Source: Nitrincola salilacus (lineage in GTDB: Bacteria; Pseudomonadota; Gammaproteobacteria; Pseudomonadales; Balneatricaceae). Taken from it: a DNA stretch of 64,000 nt. Below the pieces are notes generated by a model. It did not search any database and was not told the origin of the DNA. It worked only from the letters and a program-made list of their open reading frames with translations. Within the stretch, counting starts at the first letter, position 1. The number at the start of each line of letters is the position of its first letter. This document shows positions 26,496 through 35,177 of this stretch, one piece after another. The stretch is taken from assembly GCF_046271865.1 (NCBI RefSeq), contig NZ_CP176580.1:682001-746000 (forward strand), in the 5' to 3' direction. The translations under genes were made by a program, and so were the position numbers.

Positions 26496-28361
26496 ATGAA
26501 CTATTATCTGAACTTGAAGACACGGAATAAGTTGTTGCTGCTGTTCGGTACTCTGGCGGTGATCATGCTGTTGCTTTTATTACAGTCTCTACAGCAACAG
26601 AAACAGCTGCAACAGACACAACAGGAGCTCTATAGCGAAGCAATGCAACCGATGCTGTTACTGGAATCCTTACGGATCGACCTCAATGAGCGTCGGTCCC
26701 GCATACTGGGGCACAGTTTGCGTGGCCGGTTAAACAGTGCCGATGAGATGGTGCTGCAGTCCACTATCGGGCAGGAGGTCGAGAAAATGAGCGCCCTGCA
26801 GCAAGCGTTGGTGATTTATCCACAGCTACAGGGGAGCGTGAGGGAATTGCAGCAATTGCATGAGCAGTTCAATCAGACTACGCAGAGTCAGCTACTACCC
26901 TTTTTGCGCCAGGGTGATAGCCAGTCGGCACAGGCGTTATTGCTGGGGGTTCAGCAAGAACGGATAGAGCGAATTCGTAGTCTGGCGGAGGAGATCAGTG
27001 CTGTAGTGGAGCAGAAAGTTGTTCAGCAGTTGGAGCGCAGTGGTGAGCAGTTGAACCTGCAGGGACGGGTCATGTTGGCAGGCATCTTGCTGATTTTGTT
27101 GCTGATGGGTGTAGCAACCTGGAGTCTGAACAGAACCCTGGCAGCGTCCCTGGTCGAACTGGCGAAATCAGCCGGGATGATTGCCGAAGGTGAGCGGATC
27201 AGCCGTTCCAGCATGTCACTGCGACAGGACGAGGTGGGTTTGTTGAGTCAGGCATTTGATGAGATGGGGAGTTACCTGAGTGATTTGTCACTCAAGGCTC
27301 AGCGGATTGCTGAGGGTGATCTTCGCGATCAGATTCAGCCACGCTCGGAGCGTGATCAGTTGGGGCACGCCTTTGCCAATATGGCGCAGTATCTCACTGG
27401 GTTGGCCGATCGTGCACAGCAGGTTGCCGAGGGTGATCTGAGTGTACAGATCCAGCCACGCTCGGAACAGGATCAACTGGGGAGCGCATTCAGTGTGATG
27501 GCCGGGAACCTGCGCCAGTTACTCAGTGGGCTGAACGACAGCATAGCGGTACTGGCAACGGCCAGTCAGGAGATTCTCAGTACCACCGGTCAGGTTGTCT
27601 CTTCGGCGCAACAGACTGCCAGTGCGGTGCAGGAGATCACCACCACGGTGGAGGAGGTGAAGCAGACGGCGACACTGGCGAGCCAGAAAGCGCGACAGGT
27701 TACCGATAGTGCCGAGCAGACCAGTCGGATCACTCGCGAAGGTCGGGCGGCGGTGGATACCGTGATGTCGGGGATGAGTGATATACGCCAGCAGATGCAG
27801 ACGCTGTCTGACAGCATCGGCAATCTGAGCGAGCAGAGTCAGGCGGTGGGCGAGATCGTCAATACCGTGGGTGATCTGGCCGAGCAGTCCAACCTGCTGG
27901 GGGTCAATGCCTCGATCGAGGCGGTGAAGGCAGATGAGCATGGCAAGGGGTTTTCGGTGGTGGCACAGGAGGTCAGGTCTCTGGCGGAGCAGTCGAAGCA
28001 GGCGACGGTGCAGGTGCGCAGTATTCTTAACGAGATCCAGAAAGCGATGAGCAAGGCCGTGCTGATGACGGAGCAGAACAGTCGTGCTGTGGAAAACGGC
28101 TATGATCAGGCGCGACGTTCAGGTGAGGCACTGCTGGCTCTGACGGAACGCTTTGATCAGTCAACGAATGCGGCGATGCAGATCGCGGCATCCAGTCAAC
28201 AGCAGTTGGTGGGGATGGATCAGGTCGCGATGGCGATGCAGGACATCAACAACGCCAGCCAGAACAATGTGGCAGGAGCGCGGCAGGCTGAGCAGGCGGC
28301 GCGGGATCTGCATGCGCTGGGCAACAGTTTGAGAGAGCGAGTAGGGCAGTTCCGTACCTGA
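26496..28361 (+). CDS. Methyl-accepting chemotaxis protein 2 (WspA-like, extra HAMP unit)
   Basis: This 621-residue receptor is paralogous to the preceding gene and starts 35 nt after it. The order is TM1, four-helix sensor, TM2, HAMP units and signalling hairpin. It has one additional 39-residue HAMP unit (KAQRIAEGDLRDQIQPRSER) before the shared unit (RAQQVAEGDLSVQIQPRSEQ), which accounts for the whole 39-residue difference in length. From 27402 to the end the DNA aligns with the first receptor at a constant 1901-nt offset with few substitutions, while the sensor half is clearly diverged. It therefore probably senses a different input but feeds the same kinase array. Confidence 0.92.
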   Translation: MNYYLNLKTRNKLLLLFGTLAVIMLLLLLQSLQQQKQLQQTQQELYSEAMQPMLLLESLRIDLNERRSRILGHSLRGRLNSADEMVLQSTIGQEVEKMSALQQALVIYPQLQGSVRELQQLHEQFNQTTQSQLLPFLRQGDSQSAQALLLGVQQERIERIRSLAEEISAVVEQKVVQQLERSGEQLNLQGRVMLAGILLILLLMGVATWSLNRTLAASLVELAKSAGMIAEGERISRSSMSLRQDEVGLLSQAFDEMGSYLSDLSLKAQRIAEGDLRDQIQPRSERDQLGHAFANMAQYLTGLADRAQQVAEGDLSVQIQPRSEQDQLGSAFSVMAGNLRQLLSGLNDSIAVLATASQEILSTTGQVVSSAQQTASAVQEITTTVEEVKQTATLASQKARQVTDSAEQTSRITREGRAAVDTVMSGMSDIRQQMQTLSDSIGNLSEQSQAVGEIVNTVGDLAEQSNLLGVNASIEAVKADEHGKGFSVVAQEVRSLAEQSKQATVQVRSILNEIQKAMSKAVLMTEQNSRAVENGYDQARRSGEALLALTERFDQSTNAAMQIAASSQQQLVGMDQVAMAMQDINNASQNNVAGARQAEQAARDLHALGNSLRERVGQFRT

Positions 28362-28375
28362 CAGGAGGAAAAACG

Positions 28376-29461
28376 ATGGTCAGAGTGGTCATGGTTGAGG
28401 ACTCACCGGTGATGCGTCAATTGCTGCACTATATCCTGGATAGTGGTGGCATACAGATAGTGGGAGAGGCTGTAGATGGTGAAGAAGCGATACCGCTGGT
28501 GACGCGGTTGCGGCCGGATCTTGTCTTGATGGATATTAACATGCCGCGCCTGAATGGCTACCAGACTACCCGTCGGCTGATGAGTGAGTCACCTGTGCCG
28601 ATCGTGCTGGTAACCGCCAGTCTGGACCCCAGGGATGCGGTGGTGGCAATGCAGGGATTGGAGGCGGGTGCCGTCGCAGTTGTGCAGAAGCCGCGCGGCC
28701 TGCAGCATGCAGAATTTGAGCAGGATGCGGCAGAGTTGTTACGTGTTGTCAGTAACATGGCGCAGGTCAAGGTGGTTCGGCGTATCTATCGCGATCCTGC
28801 AGCCTCCCGGATGGAGGTAGTGAATGGCCGGGAAAAGCGGCTCGTTGTGATTGGTTCCTCGACAGGTGGACCAGCCGCCCTGCATGAGATGCTCAAAGAG
28901 TTACGACCGGATCCACCCTGGCCGCTTTTGCTGGTGCAACATATCACCCGCGGCTTCCTGCCCAGTTTTTGCGACTGGCTGAGCGAGTTCTGTCCGATCC
29001 CCGTGACTATTGCAGTGCAGAACGAGCTGGTGTGCTCGGGGCGGCTGTATCTTGCACCGGACGATTGCCATCTGGGTGTTCAGACAGACCGAGCGTCTGG
29101 CGGCTTCCGCATCCAGTTGGACAGCAGCGAACCCTGGCAAGGACAGCGGCCCGCAGTGGGGCATCTGTTTGCATCGGCAGCAGAGGTGGCCGCCGGGAGC
29201 TGCATAGCTATCCTGCTATCCGGCATGGGTAAGGATGGTGTGGCGCAAATGCTGCAGCTGAGGCAGCAAGGTGCGCTGACTCTGGCACAGGATCAGGCCA
29301 GTTCGGTTGTGCATGGAATGCCTGGTGAGGCATTAAAATGTGGCGCGGCAAAACATGCCCTGTCGCCCCGTGAGATCGCCTGGGTATTGAATGAACTGGG
29401 GGCCCGACAGAACGTAGCGGTCAGCCAGTTAGATGACGGTTTAAAAGGACAGCCACGATAG
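28376..29461 (+). CDS. CheB-type receptor methylesterase (WspF-like)
   Basis: This 361-residue response regulator-enzyme has a receiver at about 3-120 with phospho-accepting Asp53 in LMDINMPRLNG. The methylesterase domain (about 165-350) has catalytic serine in VVIGSSTGGPAAL, histidine in LLVQHITRGF and aspartate in LSGMGKDGVAQML. It removes methyl groups added by the CheR-TPR protein and so resets signalling. In Pseudomonas, loss of WspF locks the system on and raises cyclic-di-GMP. A strong CAGGAGG site precedes the ATG, 14 nt after the receptor stop. It is intact here. Confidence 0.92.
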   Translation: MVRVVMVEDSPVMRQLLHYILDSGGIQIVGEAVDGEEAIPLVTRLRPDLVLMDINMPRLNGYQTTRRLMSESPVPIVLVTASLDPRDAVVAMQGLEAGAVAVVQKPRGLQHAEFEQDAAELLRVVSNMAQVKVVRRIYRDPAASRMEVVNGREKRLVVIGSSTGGPAALHEMLKELRPDPPWPLLLVQHITRGFLPSFCDWLSEFCPIPVTIAVQNELVCSGRLYLAPDDCHLGVQTDRASGGFRIQLDSSEPWQGQRPAVGHLFASAAEVAAGSCIAILLSGMGKDGVAQMLQLRQQGALTLAQDQASSVVHGMPGEALKCGAAKHALSPREIAWVLNELGARQNVAVSQLDDGLKGQPR

Positions 29462-29484
29462 GCAGGCTGAATCAGGTGATGACG

Positions 29485-32292
29485 ATGGACGCTATAAATA
29501 CGTTGTTACAGACGAACATTCTGGTAGCTGAAGACAGTCTGACTCAGGCGGTGAAGCTGGAGGAGCTGCTGCTGGGGCAAGGGTGTGAGGTCCGATTGGC
29601 CAGAGATGGTGTGGAAGCGTTGCAGATGCTACAGGAACAGCCACCTGATCTGGTGATCAGTGATGTGGTGATGCCGCGGATGGATGGCTATACCCTGTGC
29701 CATCGGATCAAGTCGAATGAAGCGACCCGACATATTCCAGTGTTGCTGGTGACTAACCTGACCGACTCGGCCGATGTACTGAAAGGGCTCAGCAGTGGCG
29801 CTGATAACTTTATCACCAAGCCCTATGAAGAGCGCTATCTGCTGTCGCGGCTGCGCTATCTGCTGGCCAACGCAGCCTTACGGGATCAGGAAGGCTTCAA
29901 TATGGAGCTGCAACTTGAGTTGAATGGCAAACATCATACTATCAATGCAGCTCAGCGACAGATTCTTGGCCTGCTGATATCTACCTATGAGGAGGGTATC
30001 CGCCTGAATCAGAAACTCAAGCACAAGCATGAGGCGTTGCAGCGTAGTCATGCGTTGTTGCATGGGTTGCTCGACTTTACTGTACAGCTGGGAGAAACCG
30101 AAACTGAGGCGCAGGTGATTCGTAAGGCGATGGAACAGGTGTTGGAGCTGCCCGAAGTTACGGGCGCCTGGTTATTGCATGAGGCTCCCGAAGGCGGCAG
30201 GCTGGAAGTGGTGGGCCGTTCTGGTATGGTCCCCGGGGCTGATCAGCTTTCAGAACACTGTGCTGGAGACTGCGATTGCATGCAGTTGTGGCAAGGAGAA
30301 ACCGAGCAGGCGCAGGAGATAGTAGCCTGTCCGGCACTGACACAGGAATATGGACCAGGACATCACGCCAGCGTTCCGATCCGACTTGGCAGCGACCAGT
30401 TGGGGATACTGAATGTGCTGCATGAGCAGGGGCAGCCTTGGCCGGAGGAAGCGCTGATATCTCTGGATACACTGGGGCAGCAGTTGGCACTGGCCTGGGG
30501 GCGGGCACGCTTGCTGCAGGGGTTGCAGGCGCAGGTCGAGCATCAGGCCAACTTTGATGCCCTGACCGGGCTGCCCAACCGCAGCTTGTTGCTGGACCGT
30601 ATACATCAAGCAATCGCTCTTTCATCAAAGCGTGGGCAGGGATTTACGCTTGCGCTGATCGATCTGGATAACTTCAAACTGATCAACGACAGCCTTGGGC
30701 ATCCGATCGGTGATCAGTTGCTGCTGAAAGTGGCCGATCGCCTGCTGCAAGAGGTTCAGGATACAGACACTGTGGCACGTCTGGGAGGTGATGAGTTTGT
30801 TGTCATTCTGGCAGACCGGCAGGGAACGGATGCGGTGGCTGGTCCCTTGCGCAGCTTGCTGGAGCTCCTGGCCGCACCCTATTCATTGCTGGGGGAGGAA
30901 CGTGTACTCACCGCGAGTATCGGATACTGCTTCTATCCTGAAGATGGTGTGGAGGCGACCCAACTTCTGAAACGAGCCGATACAGCAATGTATCAGGCCA
31001 AAGCCGCCGGACGTAATCGATTGAGCGGCTTTACTCACGATATGGATCTCTGGCTGGAGGGGCGGGTGCGGACCGAGCAGGAACTTCGCTATGGAATTGA
31101 ACATGATGAACTACGGCTCCATTTCCAGCCGCAACTGGATCTTCTCAGTGGACGCTTGATCGGTTATGAGGCACTGGTGCGCTGGCAGCATCAAGGTGAG
31201 ACGCGGCCACCACTGAGTTTTATTCCGCTGGCAGAGTCCTGTGGGTTGATTGCCAAAATTGACGCCTGGGTACTGCACGAAGCCTGCCGGCAGCTCAAGG
31301 TATGGCAGAAGCATGAACTACCGCGGGTACCGGTTTCGGTCAATATCTCGGCAGGTAGGGTAGAAGATGGCAGCATCGTTGAGTTGGTACGTCATGCACT
31401 GGTAGCAACAGAGCTGGAGCCGCGTTATCTCAAACTTGAGATAACGGAAAGCGTGTTGATGCGCCGCCCTGAAGATGCCGGACGTAGCATGAAACTCCTG
31501 AGGGATATGGGAGTGGAACTGTCGATCGACGATTTCGGTACTGGCTTCAGCTCGTTGACCTACATCAAACGTTTTCCCTTCCAGGAATTGAAGATCGACA
31601 AAATGTTCATCGATGGTCTTGTCAGTAATGTTGAGGATGCTGCGCTGGTCCGGGCGATTATCCGTATGGGGCAGACATTGGCAATGACAGTGGTGGCGGA
31701 GGGTGTGGAAACGCAGGCTCAGCAGAATATGTTGTCGCGCATGGGTTGTCATGTGATCCAGGGTTTTCATTATGCGAAGCCAATGCCCGCCAGGGAATGT
31801 GAAGGCTTCCTTCAAAATCTGGCCAGCGTGTTGAGTTCTGATGGGGGCCGGTCCGCTGATGCCGGACAGCGGACTTTGTTGATAGTGGATGATGAAACCA
31901 ACCTGTTGAAAGCTCTTAAGCGTGAGTTGCATCATGAGGGCTACCGGATATTGACAGCCAACAGCATTCGCGATGGATTGACTTTACTGGCTCAATATCC
32001 GGTGCAAGTGGTGGTGGCCGAACACCATCTGCAGGATTGTAAGGGGCTGGACGGACTCGACTTCCTGCGTCGGGTCAGGCTGATGCATCCCGAAACCGTT
32101 TCTATTGTACTCAGCGGATATTCGCAACTGGAGGCGGTGCTGCAAGCCATCAATGAAGGGGCTGTATTCCGTTTTATGACCAAGCCATGGGAGCCTGAGC
32201 AATTATGCGGGGTACTGCGGCAGGCGTTCCGTGCACATGACTTACTGTCGGAAAATGCCCGTATGCGTGAGCAGTTGGAAGGGGTCATATGA
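29485..32292 (+). CDS. REC-GAF-GGDEF-EAL-REC response regulator, output of the chemosensory cluster
   Basis: This 935-residue protein starts MDAINTLLQTNILVAEDS. REC1 (about 10-125) has Asp60 in ISDVVMPRMDG. A helical linker precedes a GAF-like domain (about 195-345). GGDEF (about 350-515) keeps GGDEF at 434-438. EAL (about 530-780) keeps EAL at 562-564 with DDFGTG, KIDK and EGVE. REC2 (about 793-915) has the usual DD pocket and lysine, but Glu846 replaces the phospho-accepting Asp (VVVAEHHL). It occupies the WspR position and can probably both make and degrade cyclic-di-GMP. The ATG at 29485 is chosen for its AGGTGA site; GTG 29476 and ATG 29479 are also in frame. Confidence 0.88.
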   Translation: MDAINTLLQTNILVAEDSLTQAVKLEELLLGQGCEVRLARDGVEALQMLQEQPPDLVISDVVMPRMDGYTLCHRIKSNEATRHIPVLLVTNLTDSADVLKGLSSGADNFITKPYEERYLLSRLRYLLANAALRDQEGFNMELQLELNGKHHTINAAQRQILGLLISTYEEGIRLNQKLKHKHEALQRSHALLHGLLDFTVQLGETETEAQVIRKAMEQVLELPEVTGAWLLHEAPEGGRLEVVGRSGMVPGADQLSEHCAGDCDCMQLWQGETEQAQEIVACPALTQEYGPGHHASVPIRLGSDQLGILNVLHEQGQPWPEEALISLDTLGQQLALAWGRARLLQGLQAQVEHQANFDALTGLPNRSLLLDRIHQAIALSSKRGQGFTLALIDLDNFKLINDSLGHPIGDQLLLKVADRLLQEVQDTDTVARLGGDEFVVILADRQGTDAVAGPLRSLLELLAAPYSLLGEERVLTASIGYCFYPEDGVEATQLLKRADTAMYQAKAAGRNRLSGFTHDMDLWLEGRVRTEQELRYGIEHDELRLHFQPQLDLLSGRLIGYEALVRWQHQGETRPPLSFIPLAESCGLIAKIDAWVLHEACRQLKVWQKHELPRVPVSVNISAGRVEDGSIVELVRHALVATELEPRYLKLEITESVLMRRPEDAGRSMKLLRDMGVELSIDDFGTGFSSLTYIKRFPFQELKIDKMFIDGLVSNVEDAALVRAIIRMGQTLAMTVVAEGVETQAQQNMLSRMGCHVIQGFHYAKPMPARECEGFLQNLASVLSSDGGRSADAGQRTLLIVDDETNLLKALKRELHHEGYRILTANSIRDGLTLLAQYPVQVVVAEHHLQDCKGLDGLDFLRRVRLMHPETVSIVLSGYSQLEAVLQAINEGAVFRFMTKPWEPEQLCGVLRQAFRAHDLLSENARMREQLEGVI

Positions 32293-32334
32293 CGTATTAC
32301 TTGAAACTGCAAATATTTACCTGATGAGGATTTA

Positions 32335-33204
32335 ATGATTGTAACCACAGTATCTCTTCCAGATTTCGCCGTACTTGAATGTAATTCACGAGGGCGCGAG
32401 TACTTATGCATCCGCCATCCGCTGGTGAATGCTCGCATCTCGCTGACGGGAGCTCACCTGGTCAGCTGTCGTCCGGCTGGTCAGGCAGACCTGCTCTGGT
32501 TCAGTGAGGCTGATGATGAGCTTCCTGATACTGCTCTGCGTGGTGGAATACCCATCTGCTGGCCCTGGTTTGGTAATGACCGTCCCGATGCTCTGGCACA
32601 TGGTATTGCCAGAACGGCGCGTTGGGAACTGCTCAGTGTTGAGTCATTTCCGGATCATGTCAGGGTAATCATGGGGTTGTCAGAGGAGTTGATCGCGACA
32701 GCCCTGCCGGATGAATCCTGGGTCGTGCAGGTAGCATTTGAACTGGGCCAGATGCTGAAGGTGTCTTTGAAAAGTCGCAATGTCGGCACAGCAGTACAGC
32801 CGCTGAGCCAAGCGCTGCACACCTATCTTCCAGTGAGGGATATTGATCAGGTTGAGCTGGTAGGACTATCTGGTGTGAAGTTTTTCGACAAGCTGACAAA
32901 TGAAGAGCGGCAAGAAAGTAATGAAAGACTGAGCATTCGGGGTGAACTGGATCGTATCTATCACGGCTATAATGGCCCGGTTACTCTGACTTGTGCGGGT
33001 ATGCCTGACCGGACGATTGATCGTGAAGGCTCCTCATCTCTTGTTGTGTGGAATCCAGGGCCGAAAAAGTCATCTGTTCTGAGTCAGTTTCCTGCAGATG
33101 GCTACCGCCGCATGATCTGTGTGGAAGCTGCCAATGCGGGTCCTGATCGGCGCCTGCTTGCACCGGGAGAGACACACATATTAACCACAACTATTATGGC
33201 TTGA
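32335..33204 (+). CDS. yeaD: D-hexose-6-phosphate mutarotase (YeaD family)
   Basis: This 289-residue aldose-1-epimerase-fold protein has landmarks ISLTGAHLVSCRPAGQADLLW, RGGIPICWPWFG, AHGIARTARWEL, LSQALHTYLPV and VVWNPGPKKS, all typical of YeaD. The enzyme interconverts alpha and beta anomers of glucose-6-phosphate and related sugars in the cytosol. GAGGAT lies before the ATG. It starts 43 nt after the chemosensory output gene and may be carried on its transcript, though no functional link is evident. Confidence 0.85.
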   Translation: MIVTTVSLPDFAVLECNSRGREYLCIRHPLVNARISLTGAHLVSCRPAGQADLLWFSEADDELPDTALRGGIPICWPWFGNDRPDALAHGIARTARWELLSVESFPDHVRVIMGLSEELIATALPDESWVVQVAFELGQMLKVSLKSRNVGTAVQPLSQALHTYLPVRDIDQVELVGLSGVKFFDKLTNEERQESNERLSIRGELDRIYHGYNGPVTLTCAGMPDRTIDREGSSSLVVWNPGPKKSSVLSQFPADGYRRMICVEAANAGPDRRLLAPGETHILTTTIMA

Positions 33205-33326
33205 GTGCAAAACAATCGTTAACAGTCAGAGGTAGCACATGAATTCTTCTCAATAAGAAATTGCTCATGGATCTTGGTAGATCCTTCAAGCTGCAGTATT
33301 ATCAGAGTTTGTTGTGAGGAATGTTC

Positions 33327-33368
33327 AACCAAGACTTTCCAATCAAGACTTTCCTATCAAGAATTGTA
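33327..33368 (+). repeat. Three 14-nt direct repeats upstream of a GNAT gene
   Basis: AACCAAGACTTTCC, AATCAAGACTTTCC and the decayed TATCAAGAATTGTA follow each other without gaps, ending 33 nt before the GNAT start. They could be a tandem regulator-binding array or replication slippage. The surrounding 196-bp gap is AT-rich and shows no clear promoter. Confidence 0.55.
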
Positions 33369-33400
33369 TGGATATGGATAATTAATCAAGGATGACACGC

Positions 33401-33901
33401 ATGGACTGCACTATTCGCTACGCCCAACCTCAAGACCTGAATCAGATACGTACGCTGATTACAGAATCTACACGCTCCCTGCAACGCGAGCACTATTCCC
33501 TGAATCAGATTAACAACGGTCTGGAGTTGATTCAGGGTATCGATCAATTAGTGATGGCTGGTACTCTGGCCGTCGCCCAGCTTGATGATCTGATTATCGG
33601 GTGTGGTGGCTGGACGCAGCAGAATGCCAGTTCGCCCAAAGAAGCAGAGCTTCGAGCGTTTTTCGTCTCTCCAGCCTTTTCCGGTATGGGTGTTGCCTCA
33701 ACCCTGCTTCGTCACTGTGAAGATGCATGTCGTGCAATCGGTGTTTACCACCTGACGCTGGCATCTACCCTGACAGGAGAGTCGTTTTACCTGCGCAATG
33801 GGTTTGAGTCGTTGGGACCCAATACCAAGCTGCTGGCCAGTGGCGAGCTCTTCAAACTGATCATGATGCAGAAAAGTCTTTCTAAACGAGCATATGGCTG
33901 A
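33401..33901 (+). CDS. GNAT-family N-acetyltransferase
   Basis: This 166-residue acetyltransferase has the N-terminal RYAQPQDLNQIRTLITES, central beta strands (TLAVAQLDDLIIGCGGW), the acetyl-CoA binding loop FFVSPAFSGMGVASTLLRHCED and the C-terminal FYLRNGFESLGPNTK. It transfers an acetyl group from acetyl-CoA to an amine; the acceptor cannot be read from sequence. The ATG at 33401 has AAGGA at good spacing, so I prefer it to the in-frame ATG at 33392. It is a monocistronic-looking gene followed by a long imperfect stem-loop. Confidence 0.8.
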   Translation: MDCTIRYAQPQDLNQIRTLITESTRSLQREHYSLNQINNGLELIQGIDQLVMAGTLAVAQLDDLIIGCGGWTQQNASSPKEAELRAFFVSPAFSGMGVASTLLRHCEDACRAIGVYHLTLASTLTGESFYLRNGFESLGPNTKLLASGELFKLIMMQKSLSKRAYG

Positions 33902-33959
33902 GGGGGTGACGAAAATGGCTCACCTTGCTGTTATCAGTGAGGTGCCATTACGTCCCCTT
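33901..33959 (+). terminator. Imperfect long stem-loop after the GNAT gene
   Basis: The AGGGG...GACG...ATGGC...CAC side pairs with GTG...GCCAT...CGT...CCCCT across a 12-nt loop, with several mismatches. It begins at the stop codon and may end transcription. No clean T-run follows. The next 168 bp up to the lipoprotein gene is AT-rich and otherwise featureless apart from a probable promoter region I cannot pin down. Confidence 0.35.
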
Positions 33960-34127
33960 ATACTGATGCATTTAAACATCTGTATGATTAAATATTGATC
34001 TATGTGTTTCGTTTATTACTTAAAGTTCAACTTTTTTCTTAATATATCCCTTTGTGTCATATAGAATCCCCTTCATTCAGGAGTATTAAGCTCTCCACCA
34101 ACTGTCTTTAATATAGGGAAATAATCC

Positions 34128-34799
34128 GTGAAGGCACTATCTACCGTCTGTATTACCTTTCTCAGCGTTTTTCTGATCAGTGGCTGCGCGACTGAGTCAC
34201 ATCGAGTGATTGACGTTCCCAAAACCGTGAACCAAGCAAGCCAGTACCATGGTCCCAAATCTGCCCTTTCAGTAGGGAAGTTTGATAATCGATCCAGTTT
34301 TCGCCGTGGTATCTTTTCAGAAGGTGTTGATCAACTGAGCAGTCAGGCCAAAACGATTCTGATGACTCATCTGCACCAGAGTAATCGCTTTAATGTACTG
34401 GATCGTGCAAATTTGTCAGAACTTTCATTTGAGTCAGGCTTGTCAGGACAGGAGCAGACGTTAAAAGGCGCTAACTTTGTTGTTACTGGAGATGTAACTG
34501 AGTTTGGTCGCCGATCAGTTGGTGATCAGCAGTTGTTTGGTATTCTAGGACGGGGTAAAGAGCAGATTGCTTATGCCAAAGTGAGTTTGAACGTGATTAA
34601 TGTCATTACCTCAGAGGTTGTCTACTCGTCTCAGGGGGCTGGAGAGTACTCCTTATCCAGTCGCGAAATCATAGGCACTGGTGGAACAGCCAGCTATGAC
34701 TCTACCTTGAATGGAAAGGTACTGGACCTCGCTATCCGTGAGGCCGTTATCGGTCTTGTAACGGGTATTGATCAAGGCTTTTGGTCACCAGTGGAGTAA
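34128..34799 (+). CDS. CsgG/HfaB-family outer-membrane lipoprotein
   Basis: This 223-residue protein has a lipoprotein signal with Cys20 (FLISGCAT) and a CsgG domain: KSALSVGKFDNRSSF, GVDQLSSQAKTILMTHLHQSN, RFNVLDRANLSELSFES and FVVTGDVTEFGRR. CsgG proteins form secretion pores for curli or take part in envelope assembly. No csgA, csgB, csgE or csgF is nearby, so curli export is unlikely. Start is GTG at 34128 with AGGGA upstream. It is the first of three lipoprotein genes (CsgG, DUF4810, DUF799), an order I recognise from the Neisseria GNA1162 region, where the role is not settled. Confidence 0.85.
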   Translation: MKALSTVCITFLSVFLISGCATESHRVIDVPKTVNQASQYHGPKSALSVGKFDNRSSFRRGIFSEGVDQLSSQAKTILMTHLHQSNRFNVLDRANLSELSFESGLSGQEQTLKGANFVVTGDVTEFGRRSVGDQQLFGILGRGKEQIAYAKVSLNVINVITSEVVYSSQGAGEYSLSSREIIGTGGTASYDSTLNGKVLDLAIREAVIGLVTGIDQGFWSPVE

Positions 34800-34805
34800 G
34801 CCGAT

Positions 34806-35177
34806 ATGACTCAAATCACTAAATCTTGCGGGCGGTTTGCTGCTCTTCTATTGCTGCTGTTTCTTGTTGGTTGTGCGGGTAATAGACCGCAAACGCTCTA
34901 CAGTTGGGGTGAATATCAGACAGTTATTTACAATATGGATACTGAAGACCCAGGCCAGCAGATTGATCAATTGAATGAAAATATTATAAAAGCGAATGCT
35001 GAAGACAGGTATGTTCCTCCGGGTATGCATGCGCACCTTGGCATGCTCTACTCACACAGCGGTCAAGATGTGTTGGCGGTTGAACACTTTGAAATCGAAA
35101 AAAATCTGTTTCCGGAAGCTACAACCTTCATGGATCTCCTAATCAGCGAGTTAGTCAGGGATGGTAATAATGAGTAA
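34806..35177 (+). CDS. DUF4810 lipoprotein
   Basis: This 123-residue lipoprotein has an N-terminal signal and Cys23 in LLFLVGCAG. The DUF4810 pattern is LYSWGEYQTVIY near the mature N-terminus and PPGMHAHLGMLYSHSGQDVLAVEHFEIEK as a TPR-like helical pair. It starts 6 nt after the CsgG-like gene and overlaps the start of the DUF799 gene, so the three are translationally coupled and probably act as one envelope complex. No enzymatic motif is visible. Confidence 0.82.
   Translation: MTQITKSCGRFAALLLLLFLVGCAGNRPQTLYSWGEYQTVIYNMDTEDPGQQIDQLNENIIKANAEDRYVPPGMHAHLGMLYSHSGQDVLAVEHFEIEKNLFPEATTFMDLLISELVRDGNNE

Noticed and set aside
25618..27941. Long minus-strand ORFs (140 aa) conserved between the two receptor genes
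   Set aside because: They are antisense to the duplicated signalling region. Their similarity simply reflects the nucleotide identity of the two receptor genes.
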